A DNA stretch of 44,882 nt from Bryobacterales bacterium (GTDB taxonomy: Bacteria; Acidobacteriota; Terriglobia; Bryobacterales; Bryobacteraceae), in NCBI GenBank assembly GCA_003135055.1, contig PLDF01000467.1:1-44882 (forward strand), in the 5' to 3' direction. Below, one piece after another: positions 8,456 through 16,728 of this stretch. The notes beneath the pieces are model-generated. The model saw only the letters and a list, made by a program, of their open reading frames with translations. It searched no databases and was not told the origin of the DNA. Numbering within the stretch: the stretch's first letter is position 1; each line of letters begins with the position of its first letter. Made by a program: the position numbers and the translations under genes.

Positions 8456-8477
8456 CCGCAGGCGATGCGCTCGTCCC

Positions 8478-8661
8478 AATCGACAACGATTCGATTTCCA
8501 TTCGGAGTTCACCCCCGACGGAGCCGAGCCCACGGACGAGCCGTATGCCCCTCCCTCGATCTTTACCGCGCTTGGACAACTCGGGTTAAGAAACTAGACC
8601 GACAAAGCGCCCCCGAGACTTCCTTGTGATCGACCACGTGGAGAGACCGTCAGAGAATTAG
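8478..8661 (+). pseudogene. C-terminal relic of a TIGR03435-family gene
   Basis: One frame reads FDFHSEFTPDGAEPTDEPYA then PPSIFTALGQLGL, the family's typical penultimate block. After frameshifts near 8590 and 8625 another frame ends FLVIDHVERPSEN followed by TAG (8659-8661), matching the usual VIVDHVERVPTEN-type terminus. The 5' two thirds are missing, replaced by the toxin-antitoxin module directly upstream. Confidence 0.75.
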
Positions 8662-8872
8662 CCCAGGTGGGTTACCGACGTCCTTTTATGTCCGGCAATG
8701 GGTGTAGAACATTGAAACTAAATAGCTTATGCTTTTAGGTTCCTCAGTTAGGAACATCAAGCTGGGGCAGGTAGTGTCCACAAAATATGGAGTGTGTCTG
8801 CGGCGAGGCAAACCGCCAGGCGGCTACAGGCAAGATTGCGTGCCCACAACAAATGCCGGTCGTTAGCCTAAA

Positions 8873-8890
8873 GCCGATTGTCAATCGGCC
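8873..8890. repeat. GCCGATTGTCAATCGGCC palindrome unit
   Basis: An 18-bp imperfect palindrome (GCCGATTG / CAATCGGC) that recurs next to GTGGGGCAGGTTG-type hairpins at 36764-36807 and, as a variant, at 43803-43821. The rest of 8662-9026 shows no gene. It also contains a short stem GTTCCT / AGGAAC at about 8740-8756. Confidence 0.6.
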
Positions 8891-9026
8891 TTTTGACTTT
8901 CCTGCGAATCGATGGGGAGCGCGAGCGGATGGGGACTGCGCAGTAGCGAGCGGACGTTTGACCGGTTTCCAGGCCAACGTCCGCCTGCGTGGTTCTCTTT
9001 CAGGGATTCTCTTTCGATTGTGAAGC

Positions 9027-9353
9027 TTACATTCCGAAGTCGAGCTTGGTCTTCGATCCGCCGAGCTCGATATCCTTCACCACGTCGGTGCCGCCCTCTT
9101 TGCTGGCGTTAACCTGTGTGTTGTCGAACTTCTTGTCGGTGTTCTCTACCTTGACCGCGGTCGTGAAAGACTTTGCCGTCTCCACTTCCGTGAACACGGC
9201 GTTAGTACCGGTTACTTTCACGGTATACTGGCCGGGCTTCAACTGCACGCTGCCGACCTTGGTAATGCCCGAAAGGGTGAATTCGTAGGTCTTCGCGCTG
9301 GCGATCGTCAAACTGCACACCGCAAGTATTCCAACAGTGAATAGCTTTTTCAT
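9027..9353 (-). CDS. Small secreted protein of unknown function
   Basis: This is a 108-aa protein. The ATG at 9353 is chosen because AGGAGA lies about 9 nt upstream and a clear signal peptide follows (MKKLFTVGILAVCSLTIASA, cleavage expected before KTYEF). The mature part is a short beta-rich domain containing KVGSVQLKPGQYTVKVTG and a Lys/Asp/Thr-rich C-terminal half. I recognise this layout (LKPGxYxVKVxG) from small acidobacterial exported proteins but cannot name a characterised family. It stands alone, divergent from the M28 peptidase. Confidence 0.7.
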   Translation of the reverse strand: MKKLFTVGILAVCSLTIASAKTYEFTLSGITKVGSVQLKPGQYTVKVTGTNAVFTEVETAKSFTTAVKVENTDKKFDNTQVNASKEGGTDVVKDIELGGSKTKLDFGM

Positions 9354-9521
9354 TTGAGTTGTTCTCCTAAGATTTAATGGCGACTTGGCCAACGGCGGCG
9401 GATTGACATCCGCGAAATGCACGATTGTTGGCGTTCAATGTGTAGGCGCGAGTATGGGCTCCGAGGTTACACCACCCGAGGTTAGTGGCGCCGGCTCAGC
9501 CTAAGGTATATCCTGTTTCTC

Positions 9522-11162
9522 ATGAGAAAGTTGACCGCTGTGCCATTCCTTGCCGTGCCAGCTCTCGCCGCGCCAGCTCTTGCCGCGCTAGTTCTTGCCT
9601 GCGCGTTCCCGGTCCAGGCCGTGGATCAGCCCATTTACGACAAAATCAAGGCCGAAGAGATGGAGCATTCGCAGATTATGCATACCCTGCACATGCTCAC
9701 CGACCGCTACGGTCCGCGCCTAACCGGCTCTCCCAATTTCGAAAATGCCGCCAATTGGGTGGTCAAACAACTCACCGAATGGGGTTTTTCGAATGCGCAC
9801 CTGGAACCGTGGGATTTCGGCCATCCCGGCTGGCTCAACGAACGTGCGGCAGGATACATTCTCTCGCCGGTCCACGAAAACTTGAAGTTCGAGGTGCTCA
9901 GTTGGACTCCCTCCACCAAGGGCTCCGTCACCGGCTCCACGGTGGAAATCGAGCTGCCGCGCGGCCCCGAATTGCCCGCGGCCGATGGCGCCGCCGGACG
10001 CGGCGGACGCGGCCCGCAATACGCGCAGCCCAGCAAAGACGAATTGACCGCCTTTATGGCTGTGAACAAAGATAAGGTCCACGGCAAGGTGGTCCTGGTC
10101 GGCAAAGCCGCTGTTATCCCGGTCAACTTCAACCCAGCCCCGCTGCGGCGCGGCGAGGGCGATGGGCGCGGCGGACGCGGCAATTTCGCCGGACGCGGCG
10201 GGCGCGGTACGCCCGACCCCAGCCGGCTCACCGCCGCGCAGGTAGCCGAAATGGTGGATCAATGGCTGAAAGATAGCGGCGCGCTGGTGCGCATCAACGA
10301 CGCTGGCATGGACCACGGCCTGATCCGCGCCTTTCAGAATCGCACTTACGACGTTAGCAAGGCCGTCCCCACCGTGGTGCTGCGCAACGAAGATTACGGC
10401 CGCATCGAGCGCCTGATGGGCGATAACGAAACCGTGAAGCTGGAGTTCAACATCGTCAACCAGAGCTTCCCCAAGGGAACCACCAGTTACAACGTAGCCG
10501 GCGAAATCCCCGGCACGGATAAGGCCGATGAAATCGTGATGCTCGGGGGCCATCTGGATTCCTGGCACGCCGCTACCGGGGCCACCGACAACGCCATCGG
10601 CTCAAGCATGATGCTGGAAGCCGCGCGCATCATCCACGCGCTGGGCCTCAAGCCGCGCCGGACCATTCGCGTGGCGCTTTGGTCGGGCGAAGAGGAAGGC
10701 TTGCTCGGCTCCGCGGCCTACGTGAAGCAGCACTTCGGCACGTTCGAAGATCCCAAGCCCGAGTACGCCAAGCTGGACTGCTATTTCAATATCGATTCCG
10801 GTACCGGCCGGGTTCGTGGCGCCAGCATCTTCGGCCCCGCCGCCGCGGCCGATATCCTCAGCGCCGCGCTGGAGCCATTTAAGGATTGGGCGGTGGGAAC
10901 GGCCAACGCCACCACCAGCCGCACCCCCGGCGGCACCGACAGCACCAACTTCAACGCCGCCGGCCTGCCCGGCATCGGCCTGCAGCAGGACCCCATCGAA
11001 TACCAGAGCTTCACCTGGCACACCAATCTCGATACCTACGAGCGCATTGTCCCCGAGGATGTGAAGCAAGCGGCTACCGAGATCGCGTCCGCGGTCTGGA
11101 CTATTGCTAATTCGGACCAGATGATTCCGCGGCTGTCGAAGGCTGAAATGCCGGCGAAGTAA
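9522..11162 (+). CDS. Secreted M28-family zinc metallopeptidase (aminopeptidase-like)
   Basis: This 546-aa protein has an N-terminal signal/hydrophobic segment (residues 1-33). The M28 dizinc centre is complete: His344 in GGHLDSW, Asp356 in GATDNAIG (bridging), catalytic and ligand Glu390/391 in SGEEEGLLG, Asp425 in FNIDSG and His500 in FTWHTNLDT. A PA-type insert precedes the catalytic domain (about 145-290). It carries two Gly/Arg-rich stretches (GRGGRGP and RRGEGDGRGGRG with FAGRGGRG) that are not part of the fold and look like expanded loops. The likely role is peptide turnover in the periplasm or outside the cell. No clear ribosome binding site is present. Confidence 0.9.
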   Translation: MRKLTAVPFLAVPALAAPALAALVLACAFPVQAVDQPIYDKIKAEEMEHSQIMHTLHMLTDRYGPRLTGSPNFENAANWVVKQLTEWGFSNAHLEPWDFGHPGWLNERAAGYILSPVHENLKFEVLSWTPSTKGSVTGSTVEIELPRGPELPAADGAAGRGGRGPQYAQPSKDELTAFMAVNKDKVHGKVVLVGKAAVIPVNFNPAPLRRGEGDGRGGRGNFAGRGGRGTPDPSRLTAAQVAEMVDQWLKDSGALVRINDAGMDHGLIRAFQNRTYDVSKAVPTVVLRNEDYGRIERLMGDNETVKLEFNIVNQSFPKGTTSYNVAGEIPGTDKADEIVMLGGHLDSWHAATGATDNAIGSSMMLEAARIIHALGLKPRRTIRVALWSGEEEGLLGSAAYVKQHFGTFEDPKPEYAKLDCYFNIDSGTGRVRGASIFGPAAAADILSAALEPFKDWAVGTANATTSRTPGGTDSTNFNAAGLPGIGLQQDPIEYQSFTWHTNLDTYERIVPEDVKQAATEIASAVWTIANSDQMIPRLSKAEMPAK

Positions 11163-11300
11163 GGTTCGGCGCTTCGCGCAAGCAGGCGGTAGCGCCGGCG
11201 GTCTAAGCCGGGAGCCGGGAGCGCGGGTTCCGCGGCGCGGAGAGTTCGTGGTCCGACTGGCGAGAAGGCATCCTCTGAATACCGGAGGCGCGGCCGCGCA

Positions 11301-11366
11301 GCCGGGAATGGCCGCTTTCCTTGGCTGGCGCTGGAAGGCGCGCGATGGTTGGGCATGACGTCACCG
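11301..11366 (+). pseudogene. Short relic of the lpxI 5' region
   Basis: The frame AGNGRFPWLALEGARWLG matches residues 10-27 of the intact LpxI at 13935 (AGNGRFPLLALESARQLG). At the DNA level AATGGCCGCTTTCC, GCGCGCG and GACGTCACCG are shared in the same order and spacing, with a one-base deletion near 11353. Nothing else of the gene is visible. The remainder of 11163-11508 holds no other recognisable feature. Confidence 0.65.
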
Positions 11367-11508
11367 CGCGTCCGAACGCGGCGTCATTCAGTGAGTGGGG
11401 CGCAAAAGCTAGAACGGGCCGTGTAATTGGCGTACAACCCGGAGGCTGTAGCATAAGGGGCAAGTCGTCACGATAAAGATTCGCTCTTTCTAAGGTTGGG
11501 CACGGCTT

Positions 11509-11805
11509 GTGGGTACACCGAAAAACCTCACGATCACCTCTTGGCTCCGAGAGCGAAATGAGTTTGGGGACTTTGAGCTCGTGCTCGCAGTTCCAGGCAT
11601 TAAGCTTAGCGGATGGTGGCCAAATGGCTTGCCCGACCTCGATCTCTTCCGGGATGTGGAGGACATCTGGCCTAAGGGATCGACGACGATTTTACTGGAA
11701 ATCGACATCTTGGAAGACTTGGACGGCAAGAAACATCAGATCTGTGCCTACGCTCGAATGCTCAGCTATCCTGAGCGATGGCTTCCATACGTCAACGACT
11801 CCTGA
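11509..11805 (+). CDS. Hypothetical protein, 98 aa
   Basis: The open frame starts at GTG 11509 and reads MGTPKNLTITSWLRERNEFG, with later segments LPDLDLFRDVEDIWPKGS and LLEIDILEDLDGKK. The composition (acidic, Trp-containing, balanced) looks protein-like rather than a GC artefact. There is no strong ribosome binding site and I recognise no family. It lies in the degraded zone, so it may be a fragment. Confidence 0.4.
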   Translation: MGTPKNLTITSWLRERNEFGDFELVLAVPGIKLSGWWPNGLPDLDLFRDVEDIWPKGSTTILLEIDILEDLDGKKHQICAYARMLSYPERWLPYVNDS

Positions 11806-12227
11806 AATTCTTCGTGGATCGGGGAGCGGCTATCTCCTGGGCCGGAGGTTGGGACTGCTTTTTGCACTACTCTCCATCGGAAACCTTCATTGGTTGTTAC
11901 GCAGCATAAACGTCTGCCACCGGCTTGGTCTGTGGCGGCGATCTCCATGAACGGTCGATCTACCTGGACCGAATTCCCGGTGCGGCGAAGCGTCTCCATA
12001 GCGCCGTCGGGCAGGCGCAAAGGGACCGTTCCAACTGAACATAATCGGGTCTACTCAAGTTGGCGCTGAATCGAACAGTCTCGATCAAGACTACCGCACG
12101 TCCACCTTGGAAGTGACGCACAACCTATGTCGAGATACGTTGCAAGAGTCAAACAGGTAAGCCATCGCGTCCAATTCGCCGGCTTTCCTGCGACCTCCTA
12201 TGCGGAGACCCGGATTCAGCGGCGGCC
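11806..12227. other. Gene-free stretch
   Basis: I find no credible gene, repeat or hairpin in these 422 bases. Short open frames on both strands have no ribosome binding site and no recognisable motif. Confidence 0.4.
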
Positions 12228-12458
12228 ATGCCAGACCCAATGTGGCTCGTGATCGACGGGTGGGACCCGAGCTATTTTCTATATCGATACACAGGTTCCG
12301 GAGAGTTCGCCGGCGATACGTGGCGCGGCTCGCTCGGGGACGCGCAGCATCAGGCCGACTACGAGTACGCCTGTAGTTCGGGCGGCTGGATGGAAGTGAC
12401 AAGCGATATCGACGATCCAGTTGAGTTGGCCCGACAGCGCTTCGCTCAGATTGGCTGA
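12228..12458 (+). CDS. Small conserved-looking hypothetical protein
   Basis: This is a 76-aa protein: MPDPMWLVIDGWDPSYFLYR, GDTWRGSLGDAQHQADYEY, WMEVTSDIDDPVELARQRF. The aromatic core, the GDTWxxSLxDAxxQAxxEY block and the final helix recall a family of small uncharacterised bacterial proteins, but I cannot give it a name. An alternative start is ATG 12240. It is convergent with brnA (73-bp gap). Its role is unknown. Confidence 0.55.
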   Translation: MPDPMWLVIDGWDPSYFLYRYTGSGEFAGDTWRGSLGDAQHQADYEYACSSGGWMEVTSDIDDPVELARQRFAQIG

Positions 12459-12531
12459 GACGATGCTCGCGACCGTTATAATCCAGGGAACGATTAATTA
12501 ACGACTCCCGCACGGCCGCCTGCAATGCTTT

Positions 12532-12780
12532 TCAGGGATTACGCCTCCGCGCAGGAACCAGTTTCGCTTCGCGCACCAGCGCCTCGTGCAGCAGGCCCCT
12601 GATGTAGGTCTGATACGGCATGCCTTTGACCTTCGAGAATTGCCGTGCGGCTGCGATGTCGGGCGCGTTCAGCCGTATGGTCGCTGACTGTGTCAGAGGA
12701 CGATAGAACCGGCCGCGCACGGCCCCGGCGAAGTTGGTCAACTCGGGAATATCGCTCGTGTCGATCTGTTCGTCCGGCAT
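12532..12780 (-). CDS. brnA: BrnA-type antitoxin
   Basis: This 82-aa protein has an acidic N-terminal part (MPDEQIDTSDIPELTNF) and a C-terminal ribbon-helix-helix domain: ATIRLNAPDIAAARQFSK as the strand and first helix, then GMPYQTYIRGLLHEAL as the second helix. MPYQTYIRxLLHxAL is characteristic of BrnA/CopG-like antitoxins. BrnA neutralises the BrnT RNase toxin and represses its own operon as BrnTA. The frame is intact, but the brnT gene directly upstream on the same strand is a pseudogene. Confidence 0.8.
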   Translation of the reverse strand: MPDEQIDTSDIPELTNFAGAVRGRFYRPLTQSATIRLNAPDIAAARQFSKVKGMPYQTYIRGLLHEALVREAKLVPARRRNP

Positions 12781-12781
12781 C

Positions 12782-13012
12782 GCGGCATGACTTCCTCTCC
12801 GCCGCCTTCGGCTACCGCGTGCGCGACAGATAGAATTACCGGCACGCCCGCCGCCTATCCGATGGTTTTCCAGCGTTGCTCCGCTTCCACTACACGGTCC
12901 GGAAACGAAGACACGCGCGGATCGTCAAAAACTTTGGCCGCCGTGCCGAATGAAATCCCGTGCCTCGCGAGATTCGTCCGGTTCTTCATTCATTCCGGAC
13001 AAAGCGCAGCAT
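12782..13012 (-). pseudogene. Broken brnT toxin gene
   Basis: Minus-strand translation gives MLRFVRNE, then a one-base loss, then KNRTNLARHGISFGTAAKVF, DDPRVSSFPDRVVEAEQRWK and TIG, then an in-frame TAG (12855-12857), then AAGVPVILSVAHAV and EGGGEEV. This is the BrnT fold (FVWDExKNRxNxxKHGISF...VFDDP...ERWxTIG...V...HT). The expected C-terminus (IRIISARKATRxERRxYE) is missing, and the remaining frame runs directly into brnA. The gene carries three independent lesions: a frameshift, a nonsense codon and a 3' truncation. Confidence 0.85.
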
Positions 13013-13883
13013 GTAATTACATTATCGTAGATAAGAACATCTCCCTTTTAGCGGGCGCGCCATAAATGTGCGTCGAATCGGAAGTGCCTGAAGTTGCGTT
13101 GACGGCAGATCGGTCTATTTTTCCTTCAAAACCGCCTGGAGGGCGGCATCCATTGCTTCCGCCGGAGTCGGGATGGAGACGCTGACTGAACAGGAAGCCG
13201 CGGCATATGAGGCGATAGCGATGCGCGAATTGGGCGCAACTTGCGCGAAGTGGCTGGCGACCGGAGAATTTGGGCAAGCGGCGGTTGCAGCGGCGGGCTG
13301 ATGATTTTGCGAAAGGTTAGGCGCTCCTCCGGCTGCCGCTGACCGATCAGCCCCCAGAGCCTGTCGTCAATGCCAGCGTGGCACTGCCGTATTCATCGCC
13401 GTAGACGTCGGAGTTTCGTTAGGTCGAGTTGTCGGGGCTGGAACACACACTGCCAATGGATTGCTGACGATAAATCCCCTTGAATCGACGTGCGCCGCGT
13501 ACTCAGCCGCACCTCAACTCCCCGTGAACGCATGCGCGCCCTGCCGAGAAATCCTTGGCAGGCCAGAAACCAATCCCCACAGGCCCACCTCCTTGGCTTA
13601 GTTCAAGGGGTTGTATCGGGAATGCGCTGGCCCTCAGCCTTTATCTCCCTATTCAAAGCCATCTGGCCGGCGCCCTCCCGATAAAACGCTTATGACTTCG
13701 CGCCACCAACCCCCTAGGAGCGTCTGGGAGGTTTCGCCAAATTACTCGCGCCAAGCGCGCTTGCGGCCGCTGGTGGCGTCCACTTGGAAGTAACATCATC
13801 TCGTAGCAGCGCCATCGGCCTGAACTCTCACGAAATGTAGAAACTCCGCCCGCAGCATCTCATCCTGCCCCGCCACAGCCAAC
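13013..13883. other. Gene-poor stretch
   Basis: No gene is recognised in about 870 bases. A 42-codon frame (13173-13301, METLTEQEAAAYEAIAMREL...) overlaps an opposite-strand frame ending AMDAALQAVLKEK (stop near 13115). Both look mildly protein-like, but they exclude each other and neither has a ribosome binding site. A hairpin with imperfect CTGCCGAG / CTTGGCAG arms lies near 13540-13561. Confidence 0.35.
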
Positions 13884-13889
13884 TATAAT
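13884..13889 (+). promoter_or_regulatory. Candidate -10 box (TATAAT) upstream of lpxI
   Basis: A perfect TATAAT stands 46 bp before the lpxI start in otherwise GC-rich DNA. No good -35 hexamer is found 16-18 bp upstream (CATCCT at 13861), so this is only a candidate. Confidence 0.4.
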
Positions 13890-13934
13890 GAAGCTTCGCA
13901 TGATTTCCGCCGCGCATCCCCAAACGCTCCCGCA

Positions 13935-14750
13935 ATGACAGCCATGCGCTACGGCCTCATCGCCGGTAATGGCCGCTTTCCGCTGCTGGCCCTCGAAAGC
14001 GCGCGGCAGTTGGGGCACGACGTCACCGCCATCGCCATCCAGGAAGAGGCTTCAAAGGAAGTGGAAGCGTTAGCGGCCCGCTGCCATTGGGTTTCGCTCG
14101 GCCAATTGAGCAAGCTCATCGACATTCTGAAGCAGGAAGGCATCACCGAAGTGGTGATGTGCGGGCAGGTGAAGCATGCCAAAATCTTTTCGTCCATCCG
14201 CCCCGATTGGCGGCTGGCGAAGCTGCTCGCGTCGCTGCCTTCGAGGAATACCGGCGGTCTGATCGGCGGCGTCATCCGCATCCTCGAAGACGAAGGCATT
14301 CACCTGCGCGAATCGACGTTCCTTTTGAAGCCGTTGCTGGCGGGGGCGGGACCGCTGACGAAGCGCAAGCCGGGTAAGGACGAAATGGCGGACATTGAAT
14401 ATGGCCGCCGCGTCGCCAACGCCCTGGCGGGGTTCGACGTGGGCCAGAGCGTGGCCATCTGCGAGCGCGCCTGCTTGGCAGTGGAGGCGATGGAGGGCAC
14501 CGACGCCATGCTGCGGCGCGCGGCGGGGCTCGCCAATGGCCGGCCGCTTTCGCTGATCAAAGTGGCGCGCGGACGCGAGCATATGCTATTCGATGTGCCT
14601 GTGGTGGGTCTGAGCACCATTCCGGTGATGCAGGAAACCGGCGCGACGGCGCTGGCCGTGGAGGCGGGGCGCACTCTGCTGCTGGACCGCGAGGCGATGC
14701 TGGAAGCGGCGGATCAAGCGAAAATCGCGATCATAGGGATGGAAGCTTAG
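13935..14750 (+). CDS. lpxI: LpxI-type UDP-2,3-diacylglucosamine pyrophosphatase
   Basis: This is a 271-aa cytoplasmic enzyme. LpxI hydrolyses UDP-2,3-diacylglucosamine to lipid X and UMP in lipid A synthesis, replacing LpxH. Family marks: GLIAGNGRFPLL near the N-terminus, VMCGQVKHAKIF at about 74-85, RILEDEGIHLRESTFLLKPL, GQSVAICERACLAVEAMEGT and the C-terminal VVGLSTIPVMQETGATALAV. The start could also be ATG 13944 (MRYGLIAG). The next gene starts 1 nt after the stop, so the two form an operon. A decayed copy of its 5' region lies at 11301-11366. Confidence 0.9.
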   Translation: MTAMRYGLIAGNGRFPLLALESARQLGHDVTAIAIQEEASKEVEALAARCHWVSLGQLSKLIDILKQEGITEVVMCGQVKHAKIFSSIRPDWRLAKLLASLPSRNTGGLIGGVIRILEDEGIHLRESTFLLKPLLAGAGPLTKRKPGKDEMADIEYGRRVANALAGFDVGQSVAICERACLAVEAMEGTDAMLRRAAGLANGRPLSLIKVARGREHMLFDVPVVGLSTIPVMQETGATALAVEAGRTLLLDREAMLEAADQAKIAIIGMEA

Positions 14751-14751
14751 T

Positions 14752-15714
14752 ATGGCGAAGACCAAAGTCGCCGTGGTCGGGGCCGGCGCATTCGGCAGGA
14801 ATCATTGCCGCGTGGTTCACGAATCGGAGCAGGCCGAGCTCACGGCGGTAGTGGACCTCGATGTGGCTCGCGCTCAAGAAGCCGCGGCGCAATCTGGCGC
14901 GCGGGCGCTCGCCGATGTGCGCGAACTGGCGGGATTGGTGGACGCCGCGATTGTGGCCGCGCCCACCACCGCGCACGAAGAGATCGGCGTCGCGCTGATG
15001 GATGCCGGCATCGACGTGCTGGTGGAAAAACCCATCGCGCCCGATCTCGCCGCGGCATCCCGGCTGATCGAAGCCGCCGCGCGCAACGGCTGTATCCTGC
15101 AGGTGGGCCACCTGGAGCGTTTCAACCCGGCCGTGATCGAGCTGGAGCGCCGCGCCACTTTGCCGCTGTTCTTCGAGATCCATCGCATGAACGTCTTCAG
15201 TCCGCGCAGCCTCGATGTGGACGTGGTGCTCGATTTGATGATTCACGATGTGGATATCGTGCTGGCGCTGACCAGGACTGAGCCGGAAGAAATCCGCGCG
15301 GCCGGGGTCCGCGTGCTTTCGGAGAAAGTGGACATTGCCAACGTGCGCATGCAGTTTCCCAACGGCTGCGTGGCCAACCTGACCGCCAGCCGCGTTTCCA
15401 CCGAGCGGGTCCGCAAGCTGCGGCTTTTTCAGCCGAAGCAGTATCTTTCCCTGGACTACGGCCGGCAGGATCTGGCGGTGTTTTCGGTGGGGCCGGAGCG
15501 GCAGATCGGTTTCGAACAGGCTTCGGTGGCGAAGGCCGAACCCTTAAAGTTGCAGTTTGAGGCGTTCCTGGAAGCCATAAGATCCCGAAAATCGCCGAAA
15601 TGCAATGGCGCTCGCGCGCGTCGAACTTTAGGGGCGGCGCTCGCGATTCTTGATAAGATTAAGGAGCACTCTGAAGCCGTCTCGCACTCGTTGGAAGCTG
15701 GATGGAAACCGTAG
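14752..15714 (+). CDS. Gfo/Idh/MocA-family NAD(P)-dependent oxidoreductase
   Basis: This 320-aa protein has a Rossmann fold at its N-terminus (VAVVGAGAFGRNHCRVV, residues 6-22), the VEKPI motif at about 91-95 and GHLERFNPAV, then MIHDVDIVLAL with the family's catalytic His-Asp region. It starts 1 nt after lpxI and overlaps the TonB-like gene by 13 nt. Oxidoreductases of this type next to lpx genes include GnnA, which oxidises the 3-OH of UDP-GlcNAc so that GnnB can aminate it, giving amide-linked lipid A. No GnnB-like aminotransferase is in the window, so that role is only a possibility. Confidence 0.85.
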   Translation: MAKTKVAVVGAGAFGRNHCRVVHESEQAELTAVVDLDVARAQEAAAQSGARALADVRELAGLVDAAIVAAPTTAHEEIGVALMDAGIDVLVEKPIAPDLAAASRLIEAAARNGCILQVGHLERFNPAVIELERRATLPLFFEIHRMNVFSPRSLDVDVVLDLMIHDVDIVLALTRTEPEEIRAAGVRVLSEKVDIANVRMQFPNGCVANLTASRVSTERVRKLRLFQPKQYLSLDYGRQDLAVFSVGPERQIGFEQASVAKAEPLKLQFEAFLEAIRSRKSPKCNGARARRTLGAALAILDKIKEHSEAVSHSLEAGWKP

Positions 15715-16709
15715 TTCCAACTCCGGTTGAACCCGAACTCAATCTACTCACGCAATGGTACGACCGCGCCGACGCGGACCGGCGGCGCAGGGCGGCCATC
15801 GCGACGGTGGTCGTTCACGCTGCCGCTCTTACAATCCTGTTCCTGCTGCCGGAAAGCTTTTTCGAAGAGAAGCGGATTCCGGACGTGGTGCGGCACATCA
15901 CGCCCATCTTTGAGCCGCTGACCAGGCTCACGCAGAAGGCCCCGAATACCGCCAAAGCTCCCAAGGAATTCAGCGTCCAGCAGGCTCCGGCGCGTCCGCA
16001 TCCACCGGCGCCGGCGCCCACGCCCGCCGGTCCCAAGCCGGCGCCTGTGCGTCAGGCGGTGATTCCGCCGGCGCCTCCGCCGAAGCCCACGCCGACGCTT
16101 CCGGAGCCGCCGAAAGTGGACGCCGCGGTGCGGGCGCCAAAGATCGAGGAGCCGCAGCTTGGGACCATTCCGCCGCCGCCGAAGATCCAGGCACAGGAAA
16201 GCCCGAAGCTGCCGCTGGAGAATCTCAACCAGGGGCCGCCGCCGGTAGTGCCGCCGGACCAGCGCGTGATACCCATTCCGGACGCCTCCCCAAGCGCCGC
16301 TCTACGGAATCTGGGCGGCGGAATGCCCCGTTTGCCTACGCCGGTGCAAGGCCCGGAAACCGACCCCTCGGCGTTGCAGCTTCCGCAGTTGCTCACCGAC
16401 AATCAGGGGGTGGATTTCACGCCGTATCTGCGCCTGATTCTGCAAACCGTGAAGCGCAACTGGCAGTCGGTAATGCCCGAGGCGGTGCGCCTGGGCCGGC
16501 GCGGGAAAGTTTCGATCGTCTTTTCCATCGGCCGCGACGGCCAGGTGATCAAGCTGATCATTTACGACTCATCCGGCATCGATTCCTTCGATAAGGCAGC
16601 GGTGGCGGGCATTAGCATGTCCAATCCATTTCCGCCGCTGCCCAGCGCATTCAAGGCCGATCATATCGCGGTGCAGTTCAATTTCGCATACAACACGCCC
16701 AAGAGATGA
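15702..16709 (+). CDS. TonB-like energy-transducing protein
   Basis: This 335-aa protein has a cytoplasmic N-terminus with RRRR before one membrane helix (AAIATVVVHAAALTILFLLP, residues 31-50). A long Pro/Ala/Lys-rich periplasmic spacer (about 75-225) follows, then a TonB C-terminal domain (YLRLILQTVKRNWQSVMPEA, RGKVSIVFSIGRDGQV, FDKAAVAGISMSNPFPPLP). Such proteins carry proton-motive energy to outer-membrane receptors, for example the Oar-like protein at 31327, or belong to TolA-like systems. The gene overlaps the preceding one by 13 nt (ATG 15702), indicating coupled translation. Its place beside lipid A genes suggests an envelope role. Confidence 0.85.
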   Translation: METVVPTPVEPELNLLTQWYDRADADRRRRAAIATVVVHAAALTILFLLPESFFEEKRIPDVVRHITPIFEPLTRLTQKAPNTAKAPKEFSVQQAPARPHPPAPAPTPAGPKPAPVRQAVIPPAPPPKPTPTLPEPPKVDAAVRAPKIEEPQLGTIPPPPKIQAQESPKLPLENLNQGPPPVVPPDQRVIPIPDASPSAALRNLGGGMPRLPTPVQGPETDPSALQLPQLLTDNQGVDFTPYLRLILQTVKRNWQSVMPEAVRLGRRGKVSIVFSIGRDGQVIKLIIYDSSGIDSFDKAAVAGISMSNPFPPLPSAFKADHIAVQFNFAYNTPKR

Positions 16710-16728
16710 CCGGGGGTGGCGCGGGACC

